Below, in pieces: positions 11,374 through 23,225 of a DNA stretch of 64,000 bases (position 1 is the stretch's first letter; each line of letters opens with the position of its first letter). Under the pieces are notes generated by a model. The model was given only the letters and a program-made list of their open reading frames with translations. It was not told the DNA's origin and made no database searches. Location of the stretch: positions 180,136,749 through 180,200,748 of the forward strand of contig BTPG01000001.1 in the NCBI GenBank assembly GCA_036245525.1, read 5' to 3'. The position numbers and the translations under genes were made by a program. This stretch comes from Semisulcospira habei (taxonomy: Eukaryota; Mollusca; Gastropoda; Semisulcospiridae).

Positions 11374-14373
11374 TTACTTACGCCTGTCACCCCTACCCGG
11401 GTATAGGCCGTCGACGAGAGACCTCCAGCAACTCCTGTCCTGTGCTTCTCCTTCGATTCTACTCCAGGTGGTTCCCAGTCTCTTGATGTCTGCTTGGAGG
11501 TCTCGACGCCAGGAGTTTCTCGGCCTACCTCTTTTCCTCTTTCCCTGGGGGTTCCATGACAATGCCTGCCTAGTGATACTGGAAGCTGGCTTTCTCAGAC
11601 TGTGACCGATCCATCCCCATCTTCTTCGCCCAATTTCATTCTCTGCTGTTATCTGCTCTGTTCTCTCCCAGAGTCTGACGTTGCTGATCTTCTCTGGCCA
11701 GTGGATTTTCAAAATTCTTCTAAGGCAACTGTTCATGAAGGTCTGTACTCTGTTGACTGTGGTTTTTGTCAATCTCCAAGTTTCTGCTCCATATAGGAGA
11801 ACTGCTTTTACATTGGAGTTGAAAATCCGGACTTTGGTATGTTGTGACAGCTCTCTGGAACTCCACACTATTTTCAACTGGAGAAAGGCTGCTCCGGCTT
11901 TACCGATTCGTGCTCTGACATCTGCATCAGTGCCGCCTTTTTTGTCTATGATGCTCCCGAGATAGGTGAAGGACTCCACCTCCTCCAACGGGGTGCCAGC
12001 AAGCAAGACTGGTTCTTCCCTGGTTGCGTTCAGCCTCATTGTCTTTGTTTTCTGTTTGTGAATGGTGAGGCCCACTTGGGACGAGATGTCAGCAAGCCTC
12101 GTGGTCTTGTCCTGCATTTGTGTGGGACAGTAATTCCAAGTCGTCTGCAAAATCGAGGTCGTCAAGCTGTGTCCACAGTGTCCACTGTATTCCACTTCGT
12201 CTGTGCTCTGTGGTCATCTTCATGACCCAGTCTATGGCCAGTAGGAAGAGGAACGGAGACAGCAGACACCCTTGCCTGACACCAGTTCTGACCTGGAGCT
12301 CTCTGGTGAACTGCCCTTCGTGGATCACGCGACATGTCATGCCATCATAGCTGCTCTTGATCAGGCGGACGAGCTTTGTGGGTACACTGTAGTGTCGTAG
12401 GAGTTTCCACAGAGTCTCTCGGTCCACGCTGTCAAATGCTTTCTCATAATCCACAAAGTTGACGTACAGCGGGGAGCTCCACTCCAGAGACTGTTCCACG
12501 ATGATGCGGAGAGTGGCGATCTGGTCTGTACATGATCGGTTCTTCCTGAATCCTGCTTGCTGGTCTCTCAGCTGGGGGTCAACGGAGCTCTTCATTCTCT
12601 CTAGGATGATCCTGTTGAAGACCTTTCCTGGTACTGACAGCAAGGTGATTCCTCTGTAGTTGGAACACTTGCTGAGGTCTCCTTTCTTGGGAAGCTTGAA
12701 TAGGTACCCCTCCTTCCAGTCAGCTGGCATCACCTCCTCTTCCCAGATCTTTCCAAACAGTGGGTACAGCATCTCAACTGTTGTCTCTAGGTCTGCTTTC
12801 AGAGACTCCGGTGGGATGCCATGTGGCCCTGCTGCTTTGCCATTCTTCAAAAATGCCACTGCTTTTCTGATCTCTTCCCGGCTGGGTCTGTCACAGCTGA
12901 TGGGTAGGTCGGTCTCTGCCGGCTGGATGTCGGGGGGGTCGGGTGGGCTAGGTCTGTTCAGTAACTCTTCAAAATACTCAGCCCATCTGTCGAGTTGGTC
13001 TGCTCTGTCTGCAATAGGCTTGCCTTCTTTGTCTTTTACTGGTCTTTCTGTATGGCCATACTTACCCGACAATCTTCTGGTAATGTCGTAGAGCTGTTTC
13101 ATGTTGCCGCTGCCTGCTGCCTTTTCTGCCTCTGCTGCCAGGCTGTCTGTGTAGGCTCTCTTGTCTGCCCTGATACTCCTCTTCACCTCGCGGTTGGCTT
13201 CCGAGTATTCCCCCTGTGCCCTTACTTTGGCTGCTCTCGTGCGACTGTTGTTGACCGCTGCTTTCTTCTGCTTCCTCGCTTCTATCTTCTTCAAGGTCTG
13301 TGCCGACAGCCAGTCCTTGTGGTGGTGTTTCATGAACCCTACAGTGTCTTTGCAGGTTGAGTTCAGTGCCTCTCTAACTGCCTTCCACTGCTGCTCTGTG
13401 GTGACCGCCTCCTCTTCATTTACTAGCTCCTGTAGCGCTTGAAACCGGTTGGACAGCACCAGTTTGAACTCTTCTCTAACCAGTTTCTCTCAGGAGGCCT
13501 ACATCATAGCGCTGTCTTCTTGTTGTCTCTGTGCGGCTTTTCTTTAGCTTGAGCTTCATTCTTAAGGTAAGCAGATGGTGGTCTGAGGCGACATCTGCTC
13601 CCCTCCTCACTCGAACATCTTGAAGGGATCTTCTAAATTTCTTGCTAATGCAGATATGGTCTATTTGGTTCTCTGTTGTATGGTCAGGTGAGACCCAAGT
13701 TGCTTTGTGTATTCTTCTGTGTGGGAAGATGCTGCCTCCAATGACAAGTCGGTTTAGAGCACAAAAGTCTACAAACCTCTCCCTGTTCTCACTCATCTCC
13801 GAGCCTAGTCCCTGTCTCCCCATCACCTCTTCGTATCCGGTGTTGTCCTCCCCTATTTTGGCATTAAAATCGCCCATGACTATGGTCTCGCTCCGCACAT
13901 TTGTCCACGGCACTCTGGGGTCGGTCGTAGAACTCTTGTTTCTCTTCCTCGTCACTGTCATTGGTGGGCGCATAACACTGGATGACGTTCAGCTTGAGCT
14001 TTTTCTTGGTTCTAAAGGCTGCTGTTATAATTCTTGGCCCAAGAGGTTCCCAGCCCATCAGCGCTCTCTGTGCCACTGGTGACAGCATGAGTGCTACTCC
14101 TTCTGTATGGGGGGCATTCTCCTCTTCATGACCTGAATACAGAATCATCTCCCCACTTAACAGCCTTTTATGGCCAGACTGCGTCCATCTGGCTTCACTG
14201 ATGCCTAGCAGGGAAAGGTTGTACTTTTGCATTTCCGCTGCTATCTGGGCGGCCTTGCCGCTCTGGTACATGGTCTTGACGTTCCATGTGCCCATGGTTG
14301 TATCCCTGGATAGAGAGAGGCGGCTCGGTCCTGTGGCTTCCGAAGACTTCCGGCTTTCACCATAGGACGTCAT
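11374..14373 (-). pseudogene. LINE-A endonuclease-reverse transcriptase, frameshifted
   Basis: The single ORF2-type protein (about 1,000 residues). Endonuclease (14373-13476): MGTWNVKTMYQSGK, ISEARWTQSG, QCYAPTND, MGDFNAKIGED, IDHICISKKF and SDHHLLTLRMK. Reverse transcriptase (13459-12089): NYRGITLLSVPGK, QAGFRKNRSCTDQI, FVDYEKAFDSVDRE, GVRQGCLLSPF and the catalytic FADD. C-terminal region (12195-11374): FTYLGSIIDKKGGTD, then a basic GKRKRGRPRNSWRRD block near the end. Frame breaks lie near 13900, 13480 and 12110; the 456-codon middle ORF is uninterrupted, including the C-run between endonuclease and RT (7 C). The family is the RTE-like group, often annotated as craniofacial development protein 2-like. 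Confidence 0.9.
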
Positions 14374-14540
14374 AAGTCTTCTAGTAGAAGAACCTTCCTC
14401 CTCCAGGAAAGGAATTACTGTTAGTCTTTTCGTCGGCGTTTTTGTAGCTATTTCCTTTTTTGCAGGGTGGGGAAGCTACCCCCACGCCCAACCCCCTTAC
14501 TAGGAGGACCAGGGGTTTTCTGTCGGGGTCATCTTCCCTT

Positions 14541-15080
14541 CCTTGGGCTCTGGATAGAGGTAGCACCTTTGCTGTTCGGCAGCTGCGTCCTACATAGGAC
14601 GGACTGGCATCACTGGTCCTCATCCATCTCCTTAATCTCTCTCGTGTTGGCTCCAAGCGCCACACCCTGGCAAACCACCTCAGCTGGTGGGCTAAACCAC
14701 GTGAGGGGATGGTGTTCACATTGCACCACTAGGCGGATGAGCTGTTTCTGACAGCCAACGGCTAGAGGACGGAGGAGATCAGGTTGGATCCAACGGCCAA
14801 ATGTGGGGGAGTAAACCCTTCAAATCAGGAGTGGAGCCCCGAAGGCAGACAGTTGCCTGTATTCACGCACTGTTCTGGCAGCTACTGCAGCCAAACTGGT
14901 GCCAAACGTACTGCTTTGCATTTCTTTGGATACATCAGCGAGGCCGAGAGGGGGATCTTGACGACTGGGCACCCCATGATCTCCATACACTTTGCCCAGG
15001 CTTGCGCCCTGGAGAGGTCACTCCAGTGACTGACCCAGCAAGCGCATATACTCCATTGTCTTCCGAGACTGGATGCCAAA
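14541..15080 (-). repeat. 540 bp segment present only in LINE-A copy 1 leader
   Basis: Flanked by a perfect 11 bp repeat CATCTTCCCTT (14530-14540 and 15081-15091). The copies starting at 34674 and 56822 lack it and have one cttccctt block. It is either an insertion with its own target duplication or the full-length leader that two other copies lost by deletion between the 11 bp repeats. No protein domain recognised. Confidence 0.7.
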
Positions 15081-15303
15081 CATCTTCCCTTAGTCCATGT
15101 TGGTTCACGGCACCTTATTTCATTCGGTGCACCCCTCTCACGAGGGACCCCCTATCCACCACCCAGGGGACGCGCCTCAACGCCGTATGGTCCCAGCGCG
15201 AGGTTAACTGATCAAAGCGTTGGATATAACTGAAGCACTCTGTAACATCAATTGCGTTGTCCATCATTTTTATTTGACAGACAAAATAATAATTAGAAAA
15301 ATA

Positions 15304-15525
15304 TTACTGGTGGCTCTGTATGTATAATTTTATTTTATTAACTGTAACACAATTAATATAACCATTTAGTTTACATAGTTGTTTAAATATGTTATAACAA
15401 AGTATCACAAACCAGTCACAGCTGGCATCATTAACTTTAAAGGTATGTGTTTTAAAATCAACTGTCATGTACTCCATAACTGGATGCTCATCATCAAAAA
15501 GGTCCAAAGTCACATTATATGACAT
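15304..15525 (-). CDS. Polinton small ORF, paralogue of 11080-11330
   Basis: A 73-codon ORF starting MSYNVTLDLFDDEHPVMEYM. It resembles the minus-strand frame at 11330-11080 along most of its length, including the spacing of THTF, CKLN/CELN and VTVNK. Function unknown. The duplication around the LINE-A insertion site suggests either an old tandem gene duplication in the Polinton or a rearrangement. Confidence 0.5.
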   Translation of the reverse strand: MSYNVTLDLFDDEHPVMEYMTVDFKTHTFKVNDASCDWFVILCYNIFKQLCKLNGYINCVTVNKIKLYIQSHQ

Positions 15526-15833
15526 ATATATATCACCGATGACACTGAGGGGCTTATGTCAGGCTGTTTGGTAGATGTTATTAAGGAATCTAATTGATTA
15601 ACGTCTTTGAAGCTCTCTGTGATATCAAACGCTTGCACGATTTGTCCGACCATCATTTTTTATGGACAAAACAAAAGGCTAAATTAATTCACTAATCCAT
15701 ACCCTGTGGTATCTGTCTTTAAAATAAGCTTTAGATGCTTCGGTGATTTCAGTTTGTTTTTCACAATGTCTCGTTCATGTTTATTAGGTATTACATCGTT
15801 TCTCTGAGGCAGTCTTCAAAGCTGTCACGATCC
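15526..15833. other. Polinton intergenic remnant
   Basis: AT-rich, with no clear ORF, between the small ORF and the chimeric capsid ORF. It probably holds eroded Polinton sequence; no gene can be supported. Confidence 0.4.
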
Positions 15834-15837
15834 TTAC

Positions 15838-16017
15838 AGCTTACGATCAGAAGAGGAGCGGAGCTCACGAGAGGGTGTATACACATGCAGCAAAGAGGAC
15901 AAGTATTCTGGGCTGGTGCATGAAAGGCAGTTAAAACAGATTGACATAACTTTGTATTGAATACGTGAGGACACAGGTAGACAGTGAAGGGACTTCAAGA
16001 TGGGTGTGACATGCTCA
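15838..16017 (-). mobile_element. CR1/L2-like LINE fragment fused in frame to the capsid ORF
   Basis: The last 60 codons of the capsid-like ORF (HVTPILKSLHCLPVSSRIQ, then a CFNCLSCTSPEYLSSLL-type block) match the CR1/L2-like RT C-terminus seen at 5950-6070 (HITPLLADLHWLPVSYRIQ, CFNIISGSAPPYLSEL). A LINE piece of about 180 bp has replaced or interrupted the capsid C-terminus and keeps the frame open. Confidence 0.85.
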
Positions 16018-16679
16018 GCATGTGTGACAATTTCATATTCTAAGGAAATGCAAGAGATCTTATATGTTGCATCTGTGCCAGTTGATTTAACAACTTTGGA
16101 GTAGTCATTAAAGATTAGTTCAAAACTCAGACGGTCATTTAGTGCTCCTTGATAATAAGGCAAATGCGCTGTTAGGATTTCAAATTCAAGTGGAATGCAA
16201 AATCTATTTCCATATGTTTCTGCCACAGTAACGTCCTTGACTACTGTCGTTGATTTATCTCCAGCATTGATTCTGAGTTTGGCAATGTTATCAGCCTGTA
16301 TACCTTGGTAAATACGGTCTTCTCGTTCTTCACTTGTAAGCCACAGATCTTTGTAACAGTAGAATACATCAGCATCATCAAGACTAAACACTTCCTGGCC
16401 TTCAAGTTTAACCTTAATAGTCTTTATAATTGCTCTACCTAGGTTGTTAACTAGTGTTCTGTTTGCATCGTCTGATAAAAGTTTGATATTAAATGAAAGA
16501 CGAGCAGTACCAGGAACAATAATGTCACTGGGACCTAGGTTTGGAAATTTGACAGTAAGAAGTTGGTTTTGATCTATGGAGCTAGGATTGTTAGTGACGA
16601 CAGTTGATTGTCTAATGCCCTTAACACCAAAAGGTTCACGTAGTTTTCTGTATGGGTCTAACTTTGATCCGTAGGACTG
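16018..16679 (-). pseudogene. Polinton major-capsid-like protein, C-terminally truncated
   Basis: The minus-strand frame is open from a TGA near 16679 down to 16018 and then into the LINE fragment. The protein begins near SYGSKLDPYRKLREPFG and contains GPSDIIVPGTARLSFNIKL, VKLEGQEVFSLDDAD and YYQGALNDRLSFELIFNDY. The last of these and the overall beta-rich layout fit the double-jelly-roll major capsid protein of Polintons, which would build an icosahedral shell. Only about 220 codons remain of a usual 500-650. No ATG precedes the frame, and a TGA sits where a start would be. Capsid identity is by pattern recognition, not alignment. Confidence 0.65.
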
Positions 16680-16720
16680 TCATTTTATTATGCAAAAATC
16701 AAAATTAATTAATAAAAACA

Positions 16721-17268
16721 ATGGCAGCGGGAGGATTTGGTCATGAAGATTTTGAAATGGATGCCATGGATGACTATGATACTAGTACAACAGATATGAA
16801 TGGTGAATACTTCTAGTGTGATTCACGAACTGTTAAAAGACAAAGTAAACTCATTTTATGATCATGTTGGTGTAATAGACTCTAATCAGATGTAATAGAC
16901 TCTAATCAGTATGAACTTGACAAACGTCACTTATTCGTAAATAAGGTAAAGTACAATTGGCTTATAAAAAAGATCATGCAAAGTTTAGAGCTTTAAGTAC
17001 AATCAAAACTGATGTTGGTGGTGAGGCAGCACTGCAGCGTTACCTTGGTGTTGGTAGTAAAAAGTTGCCACCTAGACTTGCTAGTACCCTTCATGACGTA
17101 CAAACAAGATTGCCAACTGGTCAAGAAATTGAAATAGAAGTAAAAAGATTGCCAGAAATGGCAGACAAGGCAATACAAGAAACTTCATTTACAGAAGGGC
17201 AAATAAATGAGGCTATGAAAACAATGGGTGACTCCTTTGACAATGCGGGAGTTAGTGGGTTTGGATAA
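16721..17268 (+). pseudogene. Polinton small acidic protein and following ORF
   Basis: The ATG at 16721 opens a short acidic peptide (MAAGGFGHEDFEMDAMDDYD) that stops at 16816. A second frame (16957-17268, 103 codons) has LQRYLGVGSKKLPPRLASTL and LPTGQEIEIEVKRLP. The spacing and divergent orientation relative to the capsid gene suggest one broken gene transcribed away from it. A tandem duplicated block (agactctaatcag) occurs at 16878-16910. Family not recognised with certainty. Confidence 0.45.
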
Positions 17269-17292
17269 AACACTGCACTAAGAGGTGAGCTT

Positions 17293-17892
17293 GTGAATAA
17301 TGTAGCCAAACTAGGTGAGCTTGATAATCACATAGAAAGAGAAAAGGAAAAACTAGCCAAAGATGATGATGAGAATGATGCCATTGAAATAAAAGAAAGA
17401 ATACAACACAGATTAAATGACTTGCAGATAGAAAGATCAGCACGGCTAGAAGTGATTGAAATTGGGAAAGAAAAACTGAAAACACAGGTCAACAGGATTA
17501 GAGAAACTATTCAGAAAATACTTCACGAAGACACAACTTTGGCTGAGAGATTGAAAACACTTTTCAGAGAGCAGGGTACTGTTGTGTTAGCTGTAGCCGG
17601 AGGCAATGGTGGCAGCCCTCCTCCACCAGCACCTCCAGCTCCAACTGACCCAAAAGATTTACAGGCGTGGGTAAAAAAAACATTTGTCTCATATTTCAGA
17701 CTTGCTTCAGAAATTGGCTGTAAAAGCAATGGATGCTTTGCCTGGCATAATAGGGAGTTGGCTGATCAGTACAGCAGCAAAAGTAGTAGGGTTTATGGCA
17801 GAGCATGTGTGGGTCTTTTTGGTAACAGTAGGAGGGTTAACAGTAGGATATTTAATGAAACAGGTAAAGAAGTAGTATCCTTAATCCAGTAA
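17293..17892 (+). pseudogene. Polinton coiled-coil/hydrophobic-tail protein, frameshifted
   Basis: From 17293: a long charged heptad-like helix (REKEKLAKDDDENDAIEIKE and onward), RIRETIQKILHEDTTLAERL, a Gly/Pro-rich linker (GGNGGSPPPPAPPAPTD), then a frame break near 17680. The continuation in the overlapping frame (17684-17875) is hydrophobic (GIIGSWLISTAAKVVGFMAE, VFLVTVGGLTVGYLM) and ends in lysines. The combined architecture (coiled coil, Pro linker, hydrophobic C-terminus) recurs in animal Polintons as an uncharacterised, probably virion-associated protein. It is in the same orientation as the preceding ORF. Confidence 0.6.
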
Positions 17893-19143
17893 GGCCTATT
17901 ACCAATGCGGTTCTCTCTGACTCATGTGTGTTTACTGGGGTTTCTGGCTGTACTGGTGCTGGTGCCAGTGAAGGTGTCGGTGCCGGGGCTGGGGTTGTTA
18001 CTGTCATTACTGGTGTTACTGCCTGTATGGATGATGATGATGATGTTACTAGCGTTACTGGTGATATTAATGTTTTTAATGGCTGTAAATGTGTGGTTGT
18101 TGGGCTCAAGTTTACAGATTGATTGAGTCCTAATTTCTGATCATGCCCTGCAACAATTATTTCATTATTATAATTTGTTATTGTCCCCATTTGAAGTTGA
18201 AGGTCCGATGGTAACATGTATAACCCGATGCCAACAACAAAGTCAACTTTCGATCTGGCATATCTGAGAACGTCTTGGTAGTGTTGTATGCTTGATGTAC
18301 TACTGATCTACTACTGAGTTAATTGAATCTTCAAGGTTTGCAAGAAACTGTTTTTGTGCTTTAAATTTCCCAATCCCGTTTAAGATATTCGATTTTGTTT
18401 GAGCTTGTGCTCCGAGTATACACCACACATACGTTCTGATAGACTCATTGATGCGTTCGACTCCTGCTTGAGTAAACCCATCACTCATGTCTAAGACAAA
18501 TGTGGTCCAGGCATTAGACTGTTTCTGTTTAATTGAGTCTAACTACTCTTCAGATTTTGATGAGAATGAAGAGTAGGGAGGCCAGTAATCTTGAGGGTAT
18601 TGTCTGTGACTCATAGCGTAATACAATGTACCCCTGCCATTGTGATCGTCAAGTTTTTGTGTAAAGTCATACTTTGTACTGATGTTAAATTCATTACAAA
18701 TGCGTTCAAATGCTTTCATATCCATGGGGTGATTAAACTGGTTAAAACTGGATTCAGTGGGCAGTGGGGTATGTAGTTCTGACAGTATTCTTCTAAGCTG
18801 GAAACGATAGACAGCCTTAATCAGTTTGTTTGGGTGATTCAAATGGTCTGTAAAAGAAATGCCACAGCCAGTAGTTGAGCATAGTATAGCAAAGTTAAGC
18901 TGGTTTTGAAACATCTGTAGTGGGCTTGAGGACCACTTTTTTTGCAGTTGCATCATCTGTTATTGGAGGGTTTAGGTAATGATCATACAGATTTGGCACT
19001 TTCACTTGAAATAAATCTCCTTCAGACAAAGCTGATTTAGTTGAATTATTTTCTGGTCATAAGTTGGTGCAACATTGTACTTGGCATCCACGTTAAATTG
19101 AAACGCATTTGTAGTAACAATTGTTGGTGATTTAAATTCCATT
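17890..19143 (-). pseudogene. Conserved uncharacterised Polinton protein, broken
   Basis: The minus-strand ATG at 19143 (MEFKSPTIVTTNAFQFNVDA) starts a gene that continues through several frames: 18956-18543 (TTGCGISFTDHL, LYYAMSHRQYPQDYWPPY), 18488-18300 (GFTQAGVERINESIRTYVWC) and 18217-17852 (Thr/Pro/Ala-rich, then LVIGLTGLRILLLYLF). It looks like a protein of about 400 residues with a low-complexity Ser/Thr/Pro region near its end. Proteins with the FTDHL-type block recur in Polintons, but I do not assign a function. It faces the coiled-coil gene convergently. Confidence 0.5.
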
Positions 19144-19168
19144 ATGCTTTTTTATATGAGATAATAAA

Positions 19169-19915
19169 AATGTTTATAACCTTATCAAATATTGACACAA
19201 GCAAACCAGTGTGGTTAACTAATGGGATTGATAATCGTGATGGTAGCAAAGCTGTAGCTATCCATTAAATGTTCTACACTGTAAAGTGGTTTAATGTAAC
19301 AGATGATAAAAAAGTATTTTGTAAGTGGAACTCTTGATGGTTTAGAAAAGGGTGATACTTTATGATCTGGGTATTATGACTTTTGTACTTTAGCTGAATG
19401 GCTTCAAAATGAATTTAAAATTAAAGCAACTTTAAACCCAGCTAATTTACTTGTTACAATTGAATTTCTGAAAAGTGGAAACTTTTCTTTATCTATTAGT
19501 CTTTTATTATTACTTGGATATTTAGGTAAAAAAAATTATACATCCAGATGAAGATTGGACACCACCAGTTGGTCGTCTACTATCACCAAAAAAATCAAGA
19601 ATAACTGGCAGATATCCTGTTCATTTGTCAGTACACACAGTGCTAAATGTTTATTTGAAAGAAGTAAGCACTACTGATAATCTTCACAATGGAAAGCCTT
19701 CAGCATTGTTGAAATGTGTGTCAACTGGTACTGCCCCTATTGCGAAAATGTAGTTGTTAGATTTCCTAATTCACAGTTTAAAAAATTAGGCACCAGTTTC
19801 TTTGAATCATTGTGCTTATATGTAACTAATCAGGATGACAAACCAGTTATGATGCATGATTTTTATGTTATGTTGGAAGTTAAAATTAAAAAAAATTTGT
19901 TAAATAAAAAATGAG
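19169..19915 (+). pseudogene. Polinton minor-capsid (penton)-like protein, broken
   Basis: The ATG at 19169 starts MFITLSNIDTSKPVWLTNGI and hits a stop by 19268. Later segments in other frames lead to 19714-19914, which ends CLYVTNQDDKPVMMHDFYVM plus LEVKIKK. A short beta-rich protein with this kind of ending, next to other virion genes, would fit the single-jelly-roll penton protein of Polintons. That assignment is tentative. The broken frames show it is not functional. Confidence 0.4.
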
Positions 19916-21126
19916 CGGTCTTGGTCCAAAGAGAATTACTTGGGTGATGTGCGGGGTTTTGATGAAAAAGGAGAAGAAGGAGAGGTATATGGTCTTGAAC
20001 TTGATTCCAGTGGATTGTACAAGCGGAAGATAATCGATGACGTGAAAGACGATACCGAGAGACAGTTTCCTAAACTTGGTCAACTTCGTGATGTTACTGC
20101 TTAGAGTATTCCTCAGCATAATGCGCTCTACGTCTTTAAACATTTGAATAATAAGTGGGTAGTTTTTCCTGCTCCTGTTCCACCTGAGCCTGCTGCACCT
20201 GCAATTGATTGGGACATTAAGTTTAAATTTATTCATTCATTCAGTCCTCTCTGCGCCGTCTGGTGCTTGAGGCGACGGCAAGGGAGCGCCACTTTTGTCT
20301 GTCAGCTGCTATTTTGGGTGCTGTTTGCAGAGTAAGGCCTCTGTTCTTGAGCTCTCGCTCCACGGTTCGGCGCCACGTCTCCTTTGGTCGCCCACGGTTT
20401 CTCTTCCCCTGTGGTGTCCATCTCAGTGCCACCCTTGGTAATGAGTCAGGTGACATTCTGCAAACGTGGCCTAGCCATCTCCATCTCCGTGTGGCGATGG
20501 TTTCAGCGATGCTGTCTGCGCCTGCTCTCTTCCGTAGTTCCTCGTTTGTGATCATGTTTGGCCAGAAGACCTTCATGATCCGTCGCAGGCACTTGTTCTG
20601 GAAGACATCCAGCTTGCGTTCCGTAGCGGTAGTGGATTTCCAGCATTCTGACCCATATAGAAGGACACTCAGCACGTTGCTCTTAAAAATACGGAGCTTG
20701 GTGTGGATGCTCAGGCTTGTGGTCCTCCAGATGGGTTTCAGCATTGCGAAGGCTTGGTTGGCTTTGCTGATTCTTGTGGTGATCTCCCTTGTGCAGTCTC
20801 CATCTGTGGTAACCTTGCTGCCCAGGTACGTGAACTCGTCCACCTCTTGCAGAGGTTGGTCATTGATGGTGATTGGGTCGCCCACTATGGTGTTCTTCCT
20901 CATGACTTGAGTCTTCCTAATGTTGACCCCGAGACCTATGGAGCTTGCTGACTGTGTCAACTGTTGTGTCTTCTTTAAATTTATTAATCCTTATGTATTT
21001 TTTACTGATGAAGGTCCCTTAATATTTAGGAAAGTTATTAACTCTGGGCCATTACTTGTGAGCCTTGTTCCGAGCTATTTCGTAGACATCAGTAGTAGCA
21101 GAGAAAAACTAAATTTGCCGGAGTAG
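19911..21126 (+). pseudogene. Polinton small protein split by LINE-D
   Basis: The ATG at 19911 opens MSGLGPKRITW. The likely true frame then contains EVYGLELDSSGLYKRKIIDD, a Pro-rich block (FPAPVPPEPAAPAIDWD), and is interrupted at 20233 by LINE-D. It resumes after 20974 with YVFFTDEGPLIFRKVINSG. An in-frame TAG (about 20102) and frame breaks are present. Family unknown. Confidence 0.45.
20234..20973 (-). mobile_element. LINE-D (RTE-like), 5'-truncated
   Basis: A 740 bp insert with a perfect 12 bp duplication TTTAAATTTATT (20222-20233, 20974-20985). It encodes the C-terminal 239 residues of an RTE-type protein (20960-20241) without a stop: FTYLGSKVTTDGDCTREIT, LLYGSECWKSTTATERK, RRWRWLGHVCRMSPDSLPR and GKRNRGRPKETWRRTVE. 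The minus-strand 3' end is gactgaatgaatg, a (GAAT)n tail. It differs from LINE-A in sequence and tail. Confidence 0.95.
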
Positions 21127-21139
21127 GAAAAACGAAGGT

Positions 21140-21907
21140 ATCTTCTTACAAATAGAAAGGTTAGAACTTCTGTTGTGTTTGTACCAGATAGCTTTACCAT
21201 AGCTAGAGAAGCCACAATAGTTTTTTGAAATTCTCATGAGGTCTGTGGATTTTGTAAAAGAAGCGGATATTGCACAGGGAATCAAACTTACATGGAATGA
21301 CACAGTAAAAGAGTCAACAAAGGTCATTATTGCTATTAGGAAAGGACGTATCGAGTAGTAATCCTGCTGTTAAAATAGTGGTTGATAAAACAACTCTAGT
21401 TAATCTAACTTACATTAAACTGGAACACATAGATCTTATTTCATTTTATTATGTTAGCAAATTGTATACCTTTGAAGAGTTGCAAAATGAATTCGCTGAT
21501 TTTCATACAAAATTGCAGAAGCATGAAGCATTGAGTACGCTCGCTGGAGCTAAGCTGAGCAGTATGAAACTTATTATCAGTAAATCTTTGGAAGATAATA
21601 AAATTGATGATCATGAATTTAAAAGAGTGCAGGATGATTTGGCCCATTACAAACAACAGAAATCTGAAATACAGAATAAGATGCATAGTCAACCCGTGAT
21701 TGTTGAAGAACTAAAGAAATCTTTTTTAGAGGAAGGGAAAAAGATAGGGGTAGAAGAAACTATGAATAAAGTTCAAGGACTTTTAAGCAAGTAAAAATCA
21801 GTTTCGGTAATCGTTCATTGTTTCTGAAATACTTTTCGCAAAGAGATGACATGCCTTTCACGTCTGCTTATTTGATGCCATCAGCTCCACCACCAGAGTA
21901 TTACTGA
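21140..21907 (+). pseudogene. Polinton helical protein with C-terminal PSAP/PPEY motifs
   Basis: Eroded coding sequence at 21140-21330 leads into an ORF at 21330-21794 rich in charged helix (FEELQNEFADFHTKLQKHE, FKRVQDDLAHYKQQKSEIQN). It stops at 21792-21794. An overlapping frame stays open past that stop to 21907 and ends MPSAPPPEYY. If the two frames were once one protein, it ended in overlapping PSAP and PPEY motifs. In enveloped viruses and some cellular proteins these short motifs recruit ESCRT components and WW-domain ligases. Whether they act here is inference; the motifs could also be chance in a Pro-rich tail. Confidence 0.4.

Positions 21908-23225
<1,318 letters not shown>

Larger units (their letters stand above)
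11369..15203 (-). mobile_element. LINE-A copy 1 (RTE-like), near full length
   Basis: A 3,835 bp non-LTR retrotransposon with a perfect 12 bp target duplication TTAACTGATCAA (11357-11368 and 15204-15215). The 3' end on the minus strand is a (GTAA)n tail after a gacaggcgtaag end. The 5' end (cctcgcgctggg) matches the 5' end of the copy at 56822, so this copy is 5'-complete. It carries an apurinic-type endonuclease followed by a reverse transcriptase. It inserted between the two paralogous small Polinton genes and itself contains a 540 bp extra segment in its leader. Confidence 0.95.

Noticed and set aside
12660..13442. Plus-strand ORFs opposite LINE-A (also at 33019, 36098 and 60096 on the other strand)
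   Set aside because: They are antisense shadows of the endonuclease-RT frame and recur in every LINE-A copy.
21001..21060. Hammerhead-like ctgatgaagg ... ggaaag
   Set aside because: No pairing for stem II; it lies in eroded Polinton coding sequence.
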